Positions 23,154 to 33,009 are shown, numbered from the stretch's first letter. The stretch: DNA of 33,828 nucleotides from Alphaproteobacteria bacterium (GCA_028691835.1 JAQUYN010000023.1:1-33828), one strand, 5' to 3'. The notes: generated from the sequence alone by a model not told the origin. Numbers and translations are program-made.

Positions 23154-24221
23154 TTATGTTTCGGCAAGTGCGGCGAGTTTCTCGGCTTCATCTTGTTGGA
23201 TCAGCGGGTCGATAATCTCGTCCAGTGCTGTGGCGTTGACAACTTCGTCAATTTTATAGAGCGTCAGATTGATACGATGATCTGAAACGCGCCCTTGTGG
23301 AAAGTTATAGGTTCGAATGCGCTCTGAACGGTCACCAGAACCAACCTGCTCTTTGCGATTGGCTGCATAGACACTGTCGCGTTCGCTGCGGTTCTTTTCA
23401 TAAAGGCGTGCGCGCAAAACAACCATGGCTTTGGCTCTGTTTTTGATTTGCGAGCGTTCATCTTGCATGGCAACAACAATGCCAGAAGGCAAGTGCGTGA
23501 TGCGCACGGCACTTTCTGTTTTATTAACGTGCTGCCCGCCCGCACCTGATGAACGATAAACATCGATGCGCAAATCTTTTTCATCGATATGCACGTCAAC
23601 CTCTTCCATTTCGGGAAGAACGGCAACGGTTGCCGCTGACGTATGAACGCGACCAGAGGCCTCAGTTTGGGGCACACGTTGTACGCGGTGAACGCCAGAT
23701 TCGAATTTCAAACGAGCAAAAACACCGCGACCTTGAATCGAAGCGGTTCCTTCTTTGACACCGCCAAGGTCATTTTCGGATAAGTCCATCACTTCGAATT
23801 TCCAGCCATGAAGGGCCGCGTATTTGCGATACATTTCAAAGAGAAGGGCAGCAAAGAGAGCGGCTTCATCGCCCCCCGTTCCGGCGCGAACTTCTAAAAT
23901 GGCGTTGCGCTCGTCGGCAATGTCTTTGGGGAGCAACATCCGTTGGACCTGCTTTTCCAAAAGAGGAATCGTGTCGTGTAAACGATTGAGTTCAGCTTGG
24001 GCTTCAGTCCTCATTTCCGGATCGTTAAGCATGCTTTCGGCATCGGCGCGCTCATGTTCGGACTTGCGAAGGGCCAGAACGGCATCGGCAACGGGTGCGA
24101 TCTCACCATATTCTTTGGACAATTTAGTGAACTGTTCGGCCCCTAGATTTGGGACGCTCAGTAATTCGCGTAATTCGTCGCAACGTGCGAGGACACGATC
24201 ATAGGTTTGGATCAAAGACAT
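23154..24221 (-). CDS. prfA: Peptide chain release factor 1
   Basis: 355 residues, standard length. RF1 recognises UAA and UAG and triggers peptide release. The stop-codon recognition motif P184-Q-T186 is in [19 protein letters not shown], and the catalytic GGQ is at 228-230 in [24 protein letters not shown]. The N-terminal helical domain is complete. It is the substrate of the PrmC encoded next. Confidence 0.97.
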   Translation of the reverse strand: MSLIQTYDRVLARCDELRELLSVPNLGAEQFTKLSKEYGEIAPVADAVLALRKSEHERADAESMLNDPEMRTEAQAELNRLHDTIPLLEKQVQRMLLPKDIADERNAILEVRAGTGGDEAALFAALLFEMYRKYAALHGWKFEVMDLSENDLGGVKEGTASIQGRGVFARLKFESGVHRVQRVPQTEASGRVHTSAATVAVLPEMEEVDVHIDEKDLRIDVYRSSGAGGQHVNKTESAVRITHLPSGIVVAMQDERSQIKNRAKAMVVLRARLYEKNRSERDSVYAANRKEQVGSGDRSERIRTYNFPQGRVSDHRINLTLYKIDEVVNATALDEIIDPLIQQDEAEKLAALAET

Positions 24222-24282
24222 AATATGTTAAGTGCCTTTCCCACCTCTGAAAATCAAGGAAAAACGATAAAATATTGGCATT

Positions 24283-25389
24283 TCACTTGCGGTTAAAGGC
24301 TTTGACAATTCTGCGATGGATCGGAAGCTCGACCCATTCCGCGAAAACAAGGGCTATGGCTATGGTTATCAATATAGACAAAACATGCCAACCGATAATA
24401 ACGGGTCGGCTCGCATTGACAAAGAAACCTGCAAGTTGCCCCAGAGCCGAAAGCGTAAACCAATGGGAGAGGTAGAGCGTATAGGAGGCATCGCCGATAC
24501 GCGCAAACAGACGACCCGCTTGGAAATCTGTCAAAGAACGACGAGCATTAAGGCCTTGTAACCCGCTGATAAGAAGAAAACTAATAAACCCTGCCCCCAT
24601 GACGTTAATCAGGTGAAAGGCGTCCGTATCGATAAACTGATCGAGCGCATAGCTTACACCAAAATAGAGAATAACAGCCCCAGCAAGTTGGAGCGAGGGG
24701 GCAACCTGCATGCTGCGTTTATAAAAAACAAAAGCAAGGGAGCCCATGAAAAACTCAACGTAATAATCGCTCAAGATATAACCGTTTAGGATTTGTATAT
24801 CTGTGAAGCGAAAAACGATGCCAAGAGCAGCGGCCAAGCCAAGAAAAATGGGCAATCTTCGGCCTTGGCCGAACAGAAGCACAAGCGTGACAAAATAATA
24901 GAAAAAGAATTCATGAATCAACGTCCATCCAATGGCAAGAACCGGGCCTTCTTTTTGTGGCCAAAGAATAAACGATAAAAGGGAATCTGGTACGTCATGT
25001 GTAAGAAGCCCGTTTAAGCGCCAGATATGAAAGGGCGCACCAACAATATAAAGGGTGAGGAGGAGAATAGTAAAAAACCAATAGGGCGGAATAATGCGTG
25101 CGATACGATTTCTTAGAAACAACCATCCATCATAACGTGAGGCTGTTTTCGCGGCGAGCAACGTCATAATAAAGCCACTGATGCAAAAGAAGAGGTCAAC
25201 ACCGATGCAAAGGTGATTAACCCAGAAGGGATAGAGTTGTGCTCGGATTGTTTCGTCAGCGTCGCGCCAATAGTCGCCCTTGAATAGTTCGAGCGCAAGA
25301 TCGGAATGCCAAATAACAACCAAAAAAGCTGCGAGGCCTCGAAGGATTTGAAGCGAAGAAAGCGTGTGGGAAGTCTGCGGATTGGCCAT
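24283..25389 (-). CDS. Acyltransferase 3 family membrane protein
   Basis: 368 residues from the ATG at 25389, 16 bases after ispG; an extended frame into ispG has no merit. The Acyl_transf_3 motifs are clear: LQILRGLAAFLVVIWHSDLAL (14-34) with the conserved R-G and H, then GVDLFFCISGFIM (65-77) and RNRIARIIPPYWFF. About ten membrane segments follow. Such proteins transfer acetyl or other acyl groups to surface polysaccharides such as O-antigen or capsule. The substrate cannot be told. It occupies the slot between ispG and prfA. Confidence 0.88.
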   Translation of the reverse strand: MANPQTSHTLSSLQILRGLAAFLVVIWHSDLALELFKGDYWRDADETIRAQLYPFWVNHLCIGVDLFFCISGFIMTLLAAKTASRYDGWLFLRNRIARIIPPYWFFTILLLTLYIVGAPFHIWRLNGLLTHDVPDSLLSFILWPQKEGPVLAIGWTLIHEFFFYYFVTLVLLFGQGRRLPIFLGLAAALGIVFRFTDIQILNGYILSDYYVEFFMGSLAFVFYKRSMQVAPSLQLAGAVILYFGVSYALDQFIDTDAFHLINVMGAGFISFLLISGLQGLNARRSLTDFQAGRLFARIGDASYTLYLSHWFTLSALGQLAGFFVNASRPVIIGWHVLSILITIAIALVFAEWVELPIHRRIVKAFNRK

Positions 25390-25405
25390 GACTTCGTTCA
25401 CACGC

Positions 25406-26536
25406 CTATTTTGTTTTTTCAGACTCAATTTCAGCGGCGCGTTTTTCAACGAGTTCGACAAGATGTTCAACAACATCACCATCTTTTAATCGATGGTCGG
25501 CAACGCCTTTGATATAGATTTGATGGGTATTGTTGCCCCCGCCCGTGATGCCAATATCAGTATGCATGGCTTCACCAGGTCCGTTCACGACGCAGCCAAT
25601 AACAGAAACTGTTATCGGTGTTGTGATGTGAGCCAAGCGTTCTTCCAAGATTTGCACCGTCTTGATAACGTCATAACGTTTGCGCGCGCAGGTAGGGCAC
25701 GACACAATGGTCACGCCACGAGATCTCAGCCCAAGTGACTTTAAAATTTCATAGCCAACGCGTACTTCTTCTTCAACCTCAGCAGAGAGAGAAACGCGGA
25801 TCGTGTCACCGATGCCTTGGCCGAGTAAGAGGCCCATGCCGACGGCACTTTTCACGGTTCCCGTGCGCAGACCACCCGCTTCTGTGATCCCGATGTGAAG
25901 AGGATAATCGCAAGCGGCCGCAAGCTGGCGATAAGCTTCAACAGACAAAAAAACATCGGAAGCTTTAACGCTGATCTTGAAATTGAAAAAGTCATGGTCT
26001 TCAAGGATTTTTGCGTGAGCTAGAGCGCTCTCTACCATGGCCTCAGGGCAAGGTTCGCCATATTTTTCAAGGATCTCTGTTTCCAACGATCCGGCATTGA
26101 CTCCAATGCGTATGGAACAATTGTGATCTTTGGCAGCCTTCACAATTTCAGCGACGCGGTCTGCAGAACCGATATTACCAGGATTAATGCGCAAGCAAGC
26201 TGCGCCTGCCTCGGCGGCTTCAATACCTCGCTTGTAATGAAAATGAATATCGGCAACGATAGGAACGGAAACGGCCTTGATAATGTCTTTCAACGCTGCC
26301 GTCGATTCTTCGTCAGGGCAAGAACACCGCGCAATATCGACACCGACGGTTTCCATACGACGGATTTGTTCGATGGTGCCTTGAACGTCGGCAGTCAAAG
26401 TATTGGTCATAGATTGGACGGTGATTGGCGCGTCTCCACCAACAGGCACGTTGCCAACCATAATCTGGCGGCATTTACGGCGGTTAATCATCTTCCAGGG
26501 GCGGACGGCCTTTATGTCATTTGTGTTCGTCATCAT
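25406..26536 (-). CDS. ispG: 4-hydroxy-3-methylbut-2-enyl diphosphate synthase (IspG)
   Basis: 376 residues. IspG converts 2-C-methyl-D-erythritol 2,4-cyclodiphosphate to HMBPP in the MEP isoprenoid pathway with a 4Fe-4S cluster. The TIM-barrel half contains [15 protein letters not shown] and [11 protein letters not shown]. The C-terminal half carries the cluster cysteines C280 and C283 ([11 protein letters not shown]) and C315, with the catalytic glutamate E322 in [10 protein letters not shown]. The start follows AGGACATCA, which lies immediately beside repeat copy D. Confidence 0.97.
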   Translation of the reverse strand: MMTNTNDIKAVRPWKMINRRKCRQIMVGNVPVGGDAPITVQSMTNTLTADVQGTIEQIRRMETVGVDIARCSCPDEESTAALKDIIKAVSVPIVADIHFHYKRGIEAAEAGAACLRINPGNIGSADRVAEIVKAAKDHNCSIRIGVNAGSLETEILEKYGEPCPEAMVESALAHAKILEDHDFFNFKISVKASDVFLSVEAYRQLAAACDYPLHIGITEAGGLRTGTVKSAVGMGLLLGQGIGDTIRVSLSAEVEEEVRVGYEILKSLGLRSRGVTIVSCPTCARKRYDVIKTVQILEERLAHITTPITVSVIGCVVNGPGEAMHTDIGITGGGNNTHQIYIKGVADHRLKDGDVVEHLVELVEKRAAEIESEKTK

Positions 26537-26567
26537 TGATGTCCTGTAATATGTCTAAAAGCTTACG

Positions 26568-26750
26568 AATACCAGCGAGCCTATGAACGGACTCACTGAT
26601 GGCGTTGTTTTTACTCATTCGCTCTGCGCCTCGCACTCCTCTTGCCGGACGGCACCCCTTGCTTTTTAAGGAGAGGACTGTCCGGCGAGAGGCTCTCTCC
26701 TCGCAACCGCTCATGACCCAGCGCGTCAGTTCATCGGGCGGTTGGTATAA
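26568..26750 (+). repeat. MITE-like dispersed repeat, copy D
   Basis: Nearly identical to copies A and C, with ATACCAGCGAGCCTATGAACGG at the left end and GGGCGGTTGGTATAA at the right. It lies between rodZ and ispG and overlaps the 3' end of rodZ: the last seven residues (YTNRPMN) and the stop codon of that gene are read from the repeat's terminal inverted repeat. Confidence 0.88.
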
Positions 26751-27973
26751 TTCGAACTTGTGTCGTCTGTTGAGGTTTGCAGATCCTCTGTCTTGTGGGC
26801 CAGCATCTTTTCGCCGTCAAGGGACATGGCCCGAATGACAGGATTTGAGCCTTTCAGCTTGGGAAGTCTTTTGCCATCATAAGCAAAAGCCAAACCGTTT
26901 GCATTGCCTGTTGTAAGCTTCAATCCCTTGTTGGAAGGAACATTATAGGTTTCGCCGGGTTTGAGTGTGCGATCAAAAATTGTGTTCCCCTTATTATCCG
27001 TAACGAGAACCCAACTTTCTCTTTCGGCTTTAATAACAAGGCGCGCTTTTCCTGCGTCCCCGAACGACGACGCTCCGGCTTCTTTGGAAGTAGTCGCGCT
27101 GTTTTGCGTTTGATCTGAATCCTGTGCTTGTGCTGCAACTTTGACTGAAGGATCTGCTGGCAGGGCGGTCTTTTTCTCCTGCTGGTCTTTGGCCGGCTTC
27201 ACAGATTCAGGCTCTTTGTTCTTGGGCGAAACCTCTGGCGTTTTTCCTGATGCTGGTGTGGCCGCTGTGGGTTCCATCGTTGCTGCGGATTCTGCCGTGG
27301 CAGGAACGGCAGCCTCAGGAACGCTCAAGGCAATGCCGTCGCTTGTGGCCGTTTGTGTTGTCAGTTGGGATGGCGGTTGTATTGTTGCTGTTTCCGCTGC
27401 AGGAGATTGGGCCCGTATTTCTGGGAGCGTGACCGTTTTTTCCAAGGCGCTATGGTCTGGGGAAGAAAGGCCATACCAAATGCCATAAATGATAAGGGCC
27501 GCGATGGCTGCCGCAATAATCATGGCAATGGTTGGGGCGCGTCCTTCTGACATGGGCTGAGGCATCGACAGTTGAGGTTTACGTCGGCGCCCCGTCATCT
27601 CGCGGCGATATTGGTCAATCGCACCTTTGCCGTCAAGGCCAAGGTAAGAGGCATAGGTACGCAAGAACCCGATCACATAAGCGTCGGCAGGAAGATCTTC
27701 ATAACGGCTGTTTTCCAAAGCAAAGAGATAGTTCGGACGAATCCGCAAATATTCAGAAATATACTCCAGTTCTTCCTCGCGGTGTTCACGCACGCGCCGA
27801 AGGATGTCGCCGATCCGGTCGGTTTCAAAGGCAGGCTGCCGAGCAATAGGCTTTGGTTCTGGCGATGGATTGTGTTCCGTTGGCACGACGACATCATAGG
27901 CTTGGTCTGCCTGTTCAGCAGCAGCTGGAGCTTGAGGTGGAGTTTTTGATGTTGGTCTGCGTTTCGAGGACAT
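26726..27973 (-). CDS. RodZ-like helix-turn-helix, DUF4115 protein
   Basis: 415 residues from the ATG at 27973 (a TTG five codons earlier is possible). Domain order: Pro-rich N-terminus, HTH of the RodZ type (about 54-115, IGDILRRVREHREEELEYISEYLRI...YVIGFLRTYASYLGLD), one membrane segment (about 147-167), an Ala/Pro/Thr-rich periplasmic linker, and a DUF4115 domain (about 305-385, ARLVIKAERESWVLVTDNKGNTIFDRTLKPGETY). RodZ links MreB to the cell-wall elongation complex. Adjacency to ispG is common. The C-terminal tail is encoded by repeat copy D. Confidence 0.88.
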   Translation of the reverse strand: MSSKRRPTSKTPPQAPAAAEQADQAYDVVVPTEHNPSPEPKPIARQPAFETDRIGDILRRVREHREEELEYISEYLRIRPNYLFALENSRYEDLPADAYVIGFLRTYASYLGLDGKGAIDQYRREMTGRRRKPQLSMPQPMSEGRAPTIAMIIAAAIAALIIYGIWYGLSSPDHSALEKTVTLPEIRAQSPAAETATIQPPSQLTTQTATSDGIALSVPEAAVPATAESAATMEPTAATPASGKTPEVSPKNKEPESVKPAKDQQEKKTALPADPSVKVAAQAQDSDQTQNSATTSKEAGASSFGDAGKARLVIKAERESWVLVTDNKGNTIFDRTLKPGETYNVPSNKGLKLTTGNANGLAFAYDGKRLPKLKGSNPVIRAMSLDGEKMLAHKTEDLQTSTDDTSSNYTNRPMN

Positions 27974-28068
27974 AGATACTCGGTTCAAAAAAGTGTTACA
28001 TACGGGGGCAGCAGGTAAGGCACATTAGGCAAATTTTTGCCTCGTGCCAACCTGTTTGGCAAAAATGG

Positions 28069-28854
28069 TTAAGTGGCATAATCCCGCGTCATTTTGGCAG
28101 AAAAAAGACCAAAAATAACAAATCCGAACCAAAGCAAGGTTTGCAGGACTGTTTGAGGCAGGACAACAAGGAAAACAAGGGCAACAGGAACCTTTGCGGC
28201 GCAAGAAAGACGCATAGCGGCTTGAAAGGGGAGCTTGATTTTGAACAAGGGTGAGATAATCACAAGAAGAATGCCGCCAAGGGCCGCCGTAAGAAGATGG
28301 CCCATCAACGTGACACAGAAAATAAAGAACAGCGTCATGGGCAAGAAGCCAGCGGCGAGGGCTTCACTGATTTTTTGCCATTGTTCGTGCGTAATTTTGT
28401 TATCAGCCATGTCTTTTACTTTTCTGACTTCAATTTTGTTATCAACGGGAGAAAAAATACTGATGGCATCGGCATTCACAAGAACAACAAGCTTTTCGGC
28501 AGCCATTCTTTTGACCGTGGCCGCTTCATCTGTCATTTCATTTTTGGTGTCGATAACAATGCGAATCGGGCCTTCGTCAAGACCTTCCAGCATCGAAATA
28601 GTTATGGGTTGATCATTTTCGCTTGAAAGGCGCCCCTCCTTAATTTCCATGGAGGGTAGGCTGGCAAAGATAGCTTCACGTTCTTGCATCAAAAGGCGAT
28701 AAGGCTTTGCGGCGATGGCCATCAAGTGTCCTGTATTGACGAGGCTAATAATGAGAAGGAAGCCCAGTCCAATCCCTTTCCATGAAAAAACGAGCTCACT
28801 GTAAAAACGTGAATCATAAAAAGTTTTGTGTAGGTTTTTGATCGTTTGAATCAT
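28069..28854 (-). CDS. DUF1189-family membrane protein
   Basis: 261 residues from the ATG at 28854; a TTG at 28866 is the alternative. The N-terminus FYDSRFYSELVFSWKGIGLGFLLIISLVN matches the DUF1189 pattern (F-Y with a membrane helix), followed by an extracytoplasmic loop (about 55-155) and membrane segments at about 170-205 and 220-252. The function of this family is unknown. It follows dapF in the same direction after a short gap. Confidence 0.75.
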   Translation of the reverse strand: MIQTIKNLHKTFYDSRFYSELVFSWKGIGLGFLLIISLVNTGHLMAIAAKPYRLLMQEREAIFASLPSMEIKEGRLSSENDQPITISMLEGLDEGPIRIVIDTKNEMTDEAATVKRMAAEKLVVLVNADAISIFSPVDNKIEVRKVKDMADNKITHEQWQKISEALAAGFLPMTLFFIFCVTLMGHLLTAALGGILLVIISPLFKIKLPFQAAMRLSCAAKVPVALVFLVVLPQTVLQTLLWFGFVIFGLFSAKMTRDYAT

Positions 28855-28903
28855 TGCAGAATCCAAGTTGAATGGGATAATGGACGTGGGGCGGAGCCTA
28901 ACA

Positions 28904-29746
28904 TTAAACGATGCCAGAAACCAACTCTTCGCTCAGTGTTCCGGTAAAGCTTAGCGTTGCCGTGCCGGACAGAATGATATGCTCGTCGGATTTGCGCCAT
29001 TCGATCATAAGATCACCGCCATCCATATGAATGGTTGCTTTGCGTTGGCTAAGTCCGCGCCGCACAGCCGCAACGAGCGTCGCAAGCGCCGCAGAGCCAC
29101 AGGCTTGCGTAATCCCGGTGCCGCGCTCCCATACACACATACGGATATGGGTTGGATCGAGGATCTGAGCAAACTCGATGTTGCAACGATTTGGGAAAAT
29201 GGAGTCATGTTCAAGTTGGGGGCCAAGTTCTTTCAAGGGAATGTCCATCGCGTCGGGGACGAAAAAGACGGCGTGGGGATTGCCAACATTGACACAACAG
29301 GCTTCTGGCACATCAAGGCCAATAAAAGGAAGACACAGCGTGTTTTGTTCACGCTCCAACGGGATATCCTGCCACTCCAGTTTAGGCGGACCAAACTCGA
29401 CGGCGATGATGTCATCCGATTCTTGCCAGACATTTAAAAGCTCAGTCACGGTTTGAATAACGGCTTGTTGTTTGCCCGTTTCTTTGAACAAAAGCTTTGC
29501 TACGCAGCGCGTCGCGTTGCCACAGGCCCCAGCTGGAGATCCATCGCAATTATAGATATGCATATAAAGGTCAGCAGTGGGGTTCTTTGGTTTATCCAAA
29601 ACAATAAGTTGATCATATCCAACGCCACGATGCCGATCAGCCACGCGCAGGCAAAATTCTTGAGAGGGAAGAAAACCATTGTCGCGTCCATCGATAATCA
29701 CAAAATCGTTACCGAGGCCATGCATCTTGATAAAATCAACGGACAT
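28904..29746 (-). CDS. dapF: Diaminopimelate epimerase
   Basis: 280 residues. DapF interconverts LL- and meso-diaminopimelate, feeding both LysA and peptidoglycan. The N-terminus FIKMHGLGNDFVIID is typical. The two catalytic cysteines are C75 in AGACGNATRC and the one in GITQACGSAALA. The surrounding NCDGSPAG differs from the common NADGS-E but keeps the site. It is separated from lysA by 18 kb. Confidence 0.96.
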   Translation of the reverse strand: MSVDFIKMHGLGNDFVIIDGRDNGFLPSQEFCLRVADRHRGVGYDQLIVLDKPKNPTADLYMHIYNCDGSPAGACGNATRCVAKLLFKETGKQQAVIQTVTELLNVWQESDDIIAVEFGPPKLEWQDIPLEREQNTLCLPFIGLDVPEACCVNVGNPHAVFFVPDAMDIPLKELGPQLEHDSIFPNRCNIEFAQILDPTHIRMCVWERGTGITQACGSAALATLVAAVRRGLSQRKATIHMDGGDLMIEWRKSDEHIILSGTATLSFTGTLSEELVSGIV

Positions 29747-30051
29747 AAGAACGCCATCACATATATAAGGAGAAGATAAAGTGAGTGGAAGGCCCCGCCT
29801 TGGACGATGCCATTAATTCCTCCGTGGCCTGCTATGAGCAGGTGGGCACCATGTGACCAAAACCACGGTTCTGGTCAGGGACGGTTCCCTGGAGTTTTTC
29901 AATTAGGGCCCCGGGGATATTGTAGCTGTCGATCCACGCAGTTGCCTTCCGAAGACCATTATACCGATTTTTACAGAGAAGGGTAGGTTGTTTCTCTTTG
30001 CTATCATAACAATCCTTGCGATTTTCTGCGTTTCTCTTCAAAATCAGCGGC
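29747..30051. other. Intergenic region between dapF and the DNA glycosylase gene
   Basis: About 305 bases between divergent genes. I find no supported gene. A minus-strand frame (29832-30053) contains a protein-like stretch (RKATAWIDSYNIPGALIEKL) but lacks a credible start and could be a decayed fragment. GGTCAGGGACGGTTCCCTG (about 29873-29891) contains the hairpin CAGGGA-CGGT-TCCCTG. Confidence 0.35.
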
Positions 30052-30939
30052 ATGACATATACCGAAGCTCATTTTGAGGATCTTGTTTGGCAGGTTGAGG
30101 CCGGCGCTGACGAGGCGATTGAGGAAACAGCCGGATTCCTGCATTGGAGGGCGGCTCAACCGCATGGGCTTGCGCTGTCTCCTGAACCGTCCTTGCGAGG
30201 AGGACGGCAGAAGCCCCCTGCTCCCTTCTCCCCAGGCCTGCGGTCTGCAGCCCCGCCTTCTATTCAAGAGCTAAGGCAAAAGAAGGCGGAAAGGCCCATG
30301 CCGCCGCTGCCCCCCCTCAGCCCGACATCAGCAGCCCCGCCCGTTTTGATAACGGCGACATCCTTGGCGGAGTTAAGGGCTGCGCTAGAATCCTTCGAGG
30401 GGTGCGAGTTGAAACAAACGGCGATGAGCCTTGTCTTTGCCGATGGCAACCCTGAAGCTGACATCATGATTATTGGTGATGTGCCCGCTGAAGAAGAAGA
30501 CCGCCAAGGCTGCCCCTTTGCTGGGGCCAGCGGCCAATTGCTTGATAAAATGCTCGCCGCGATAGGCCTTGATCGAACCAACGTTTACCTGACAAATCTC
30601 GTGTTTTGGCGCCCCCCTGGCAACCGCACGCCATCAGAAGTTGAAGTTGCGGCTTGTTTGCCATTTACCGAGCAACACATTCGATTGAAGGCCCCCAAGG
30701 TGATTATTCTCTTCGGAGCCTTAACCGTAAAAACCCTCTTACGCACGAAGGATCCTTTCTCAAAACTGCGCGGTCGGTGGGGTGAATATGTCCCAGCAAT
30801 GGGGGATTCGCCCTCTTTGGCTATCAAATGTTTGCCCATGTACCACCCGACTTATCTCATGCGGCAACCAAGCGCCAAGAGGCAGGCGTGGGCTGATTTG
30901 CTGAATCTTAAGAAAGAGTTAACCATCCTATCCCCCTGA
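30052..30939 (+). CDS. Uracil-DNA glycosylase superfamily protein (family 4-like)
   Basis: 295 residues from the ATG at 30052 (MTYTEAHFEDLVWQVEAGADEAI); a start at 30016 adds an unconserved stretch. The catalytic domain reads LVFADGNPEADIMIIGDVPAEEEDRQGCPFAGASGQLLDKML, then TNLVFWRPPGNRTP, and the DNA-binding motif PMYHPTYLM near the end. These enzymes excise uracil from DNA. Family 4 members usually carry a 4Fe-4S cluster. Here the first Cys pair is reduced to GCELKQTA, with Lys where the second Cys stands, and only ACLPF offers a later one. Motif 1 is GDVPA in place of GE-PG. A Pro/Arg-rich linker at about residues 40-90 carries a palindromic insertion. Confidence 0.82.
   Translation: MTYTEAHFEDLVWQVEAGADEAIEETAGFLHWRAAQPHGLALSPEPSLRGGRQKPPAPFSPGLRSAAPPSIQELRQKKAERPMPPLPPLSPTSAAPPVLITATSLAELRAALESFEGCELKQTAMSLVFADGNPEADIMIIGDVPAEEEDRQGCPFAGASGQLLDKMLAAIGLDRTNVYLTNLVFWRPPGNRTPSEVEVAACLPFTEQHIRLKAPKVIILFGALTVKTLLRTKDPFSKLRGRWGEYVPAMGDSPSLAIKCLPMYHPTYLMRQPSAKRQAWADLLNLKKELTILSP
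30187..30207. repeat. Palindrome inside the DNA glycosylase gene
   Basis: CCGTCCT-TGCGAGG-AGGACGG lies in frame within the N-terminal linker of the glycosylase, followed by a Pro-rich stretch. It looks like a short palindromic element accommodated in a flexible part of the protein. Confidence 0.45.
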
Positions 30940-31023
30940 TTTTCCAGTAATAAAAACATCAACTTTTGAAAATAACAAATTAAGCTTGCCAGAGGCCAAA
31001 TATGCGGCTAGTAGGTCGCCTAG

Positions 31024-32892
31024 ATGCCAATGCAAAAAACATTTGGTCGAGGCCTCGCCACCAGTGCACAACTAGCTCTGGTTGCTTTTTTGAGTATAGG
31101 CTTCACCACAACTACTCATGACAGTGTTGCCAATACTTTATCTTCAACGAAGATGAGAGTGCCTGTTGTTGCTCCATCCAAAGATGATCTTGCCGCCGCC
31201 CAACAAACAGATCGTTTAGACAAGGCTATGGGGGCGTTAAGCCTCAAAGATGCCGCGTTGTACCGTATGCTGTTTGCCGCTCAGGAAAAGCAAGAGTGGC
31301 TTCGGGCAGAAAAAATCCAAACGCAAATCTCCGACAAACGCTTAATGGGCCATGTGCTCGCGGATCGTTATGAACGGCGCGACGCTGTGGCTTCAGAGCT
31401 TGTTGAGTGGCTGAAACAATACCCGACTTTGCCTGAAGCTGGCGACATGTATATCAAAGCCGTCAAGGCCGGGGCCAAACAGGCCCCCTTACCACAAGCG
31501 CCTGAGGCTTGGGGTGTTGGCGAAGAAGCCGACGTTGCAGCAAACTTCACCCCTGAACTGATGGTGGACAGCACGGCCCCGAACTCAGAGAACAATGCCT
31601 TTGCCAAGTCCATTCGAAAAGCTTTGCGCAAGGGCGATCCTTGGGGCGCACGTAATTTATTGATCAAGGCGCAGTCCAACAAGAAACTGACGGGCACATT
31701 TGCTTATGACGTCGAGGCGGTCATTGCCGCAGCCTTCTTTAGTGTTGGCGAAAGAGATCAGGCTATGTCTTTAGCTTCTGCCGCAGGTGGAGCCAATCAA
31801 CCCCTCGGCCTTTGGATAAAGGGGTTGATCTCTTGGGAGAAAACCGATCTTCAGGTGGCGCGGGCGAGTTTTACACGCTTAGCCAAACATCCTGCTCTTT
31901 CAAATACAAATTGTGCCGCCGCACATTTTTGGGCCTATCGGGCTGAAAAAAAACTTGGGAACCGCAACGAAGCCAAGCAACATCTTCAAGAAGCCGTGGC
32001 CGCTGCACCACACAGCTTTTATGGCATGCTGTCGTCCCAAATGATGGGGAAAAACCCGGTTGTCCGTTTTGCAGACACAAATCGTCAGCCCGTTTGGAAT
32101 TCGGATTATCGTTTTATTCTCTCGGACCATCATGCCGGATGGCGCGCCTTGGCCCTTATTCAAGTTGGTCAGCCTGCAAAGGCTGAGGCCGAACTTCGTC
32201 GTTTGAGCCCACAAGGGGATTTGGACAAACAACAAGCCATGTTGGCTTTGGCCGATTATGTGCCCATGCCTGCTTTGGCACTTAAGTTGGCACACCTCTC
32301 TAAGGAAGGCGAAGCAGGTTCGGCACTTTATCCCTTGTTGCCATGGCAACCTAAAGAAGGTTTTCAGGTTGATCGTGCGCTGTTATTTGCCCTTGCCCGC
32401 CAAGAATCGTTGTTCGAGACGGATGCCGTCAGTGCGCGTGGGGCACAAGGTCTCATGCAGCTTATGCCAAAAACAGCTCAAGGTTTGGCCCGAGGGCAAG
32501 ACCGTACGGCTAAGCTTCAGCCGTTGGATACGGAAAAGCTTTTTGATCCAGCCTATAACATGGCGCTTGGTCAAAAATACGTAAAATACTTGGCCTCCTT
32601 GCCCCGTATTGGAAATAACCTGGTCTTATTGCTCGCGGCCTATAATGGTGGTCCGGGCAAAACAATGAATTGGGCTGAAAGCCGTCAGAACACAGACCCC
32701 CTTCTGTTTCTTGAAAGCATCCCTTTTCGGGAAACACGTAACTATGTAGCCCGCGTTTTGCCCCACTACTGGGCTTACCGTGCGCGTCTTGGTAAGCCTG
32801 TTTTGACCTTGCGCCAATTGGCTGAAGGCAAGTGGCCTTCTGTTAATGTTGTTGAACGTCCTGCACGTCGCATTGTTCAAGCCGCTCGATAG
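31024..32892 (+). CDS. Soluble lytic murein transglycosylase
   Basis: 622 residues. A signal peptide (about 1-37, LATSAQLALVAFLSIGFTTTTHDSVA) directs it to the periplasm. A long helical superhelix (about 60-440, TPR-like) is followed by the SLT domain: ALLFALARQESLFETDAVSARGAQGLMQLMPKTA with the catalytic glutamate E461, then LLLAAYNGGPGKTMNW and IPFRETRNYVARVLPHYWAYR. It cleaves the MurNAc-GlcNAc bond to 1,6-anhydro products during wall turnover and could open the wall for the flagellar rod. An alternative ATG lies two codons downstream. It is monocistronic. Confidence 0.94.
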   Translation: MPMQKTFGRGLATSAQLALVAFLSIGFTTTTHDSVANTLSSTKMRVPVVAPSKDDLAAAQQTDRLDKAMGALSLKDAALYRMLFAAQEKQEWLRAEKIQTQISDKRLMGHVLADRYERRDAVASELVEWLKQYPTLPEAGDMYIKAVKAGAKQAPLPQAPEAWGVGEEADVAANFTPELMVDSTAPNSENNAFAKSIRKALRKGDPWGARNLLIKAQSNKKLTGTFAYDVEAVIAAAFFSVGERDQAMSLASAAGGANQPLGLWIKGLISWEKTDLQVARASFTRLAKHPALSNTNCAAAHFWAYRAEKKLGNRNEAKQHLQEAVAAAPHSFYGMLSSQMMGKNPVVRFADTNRQPVWNSDYRFILSDHHAGWRALALIQVGQPAKAEAELRRLSPQGDLDKQQAMLALADYVPMPALALKLAHLSKEGEAGSALYPLLPWQPKEGFQVDRALLFALARQESLFETDAVSARGAQGLMQLMPKTAQGLARGQDRTAKLQPLDTEKLFDPAYNMALGQKYVKYLASLPRIGNNLVLLLAAYNGGPGKTMNWAESRQNTDPLLFLESIPFRETRNYVARVLPHYWAYRARLGKPVLTLRQLAEGKWPSVNVVERPARRIVQAAR

Positions 32893-33009
32893 AATCGTTT
32901 TCGTTTCTGTTGACATACATTCATAGTTGATCCAGAACAAAATAATTCCATACCTGTCCCCCTTTTGAAGGCCGGCAGCATAGATCCGGTCAAGGTTGTT
33001 CGCATGGCA
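32893..33009. other. Intergenic spacer
   Basis: Between the transglycosylase and the repeat block. It contains TTGACA at 32911-32916 without a good -10 partner. No gene is seen. Confidence 0.4.
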
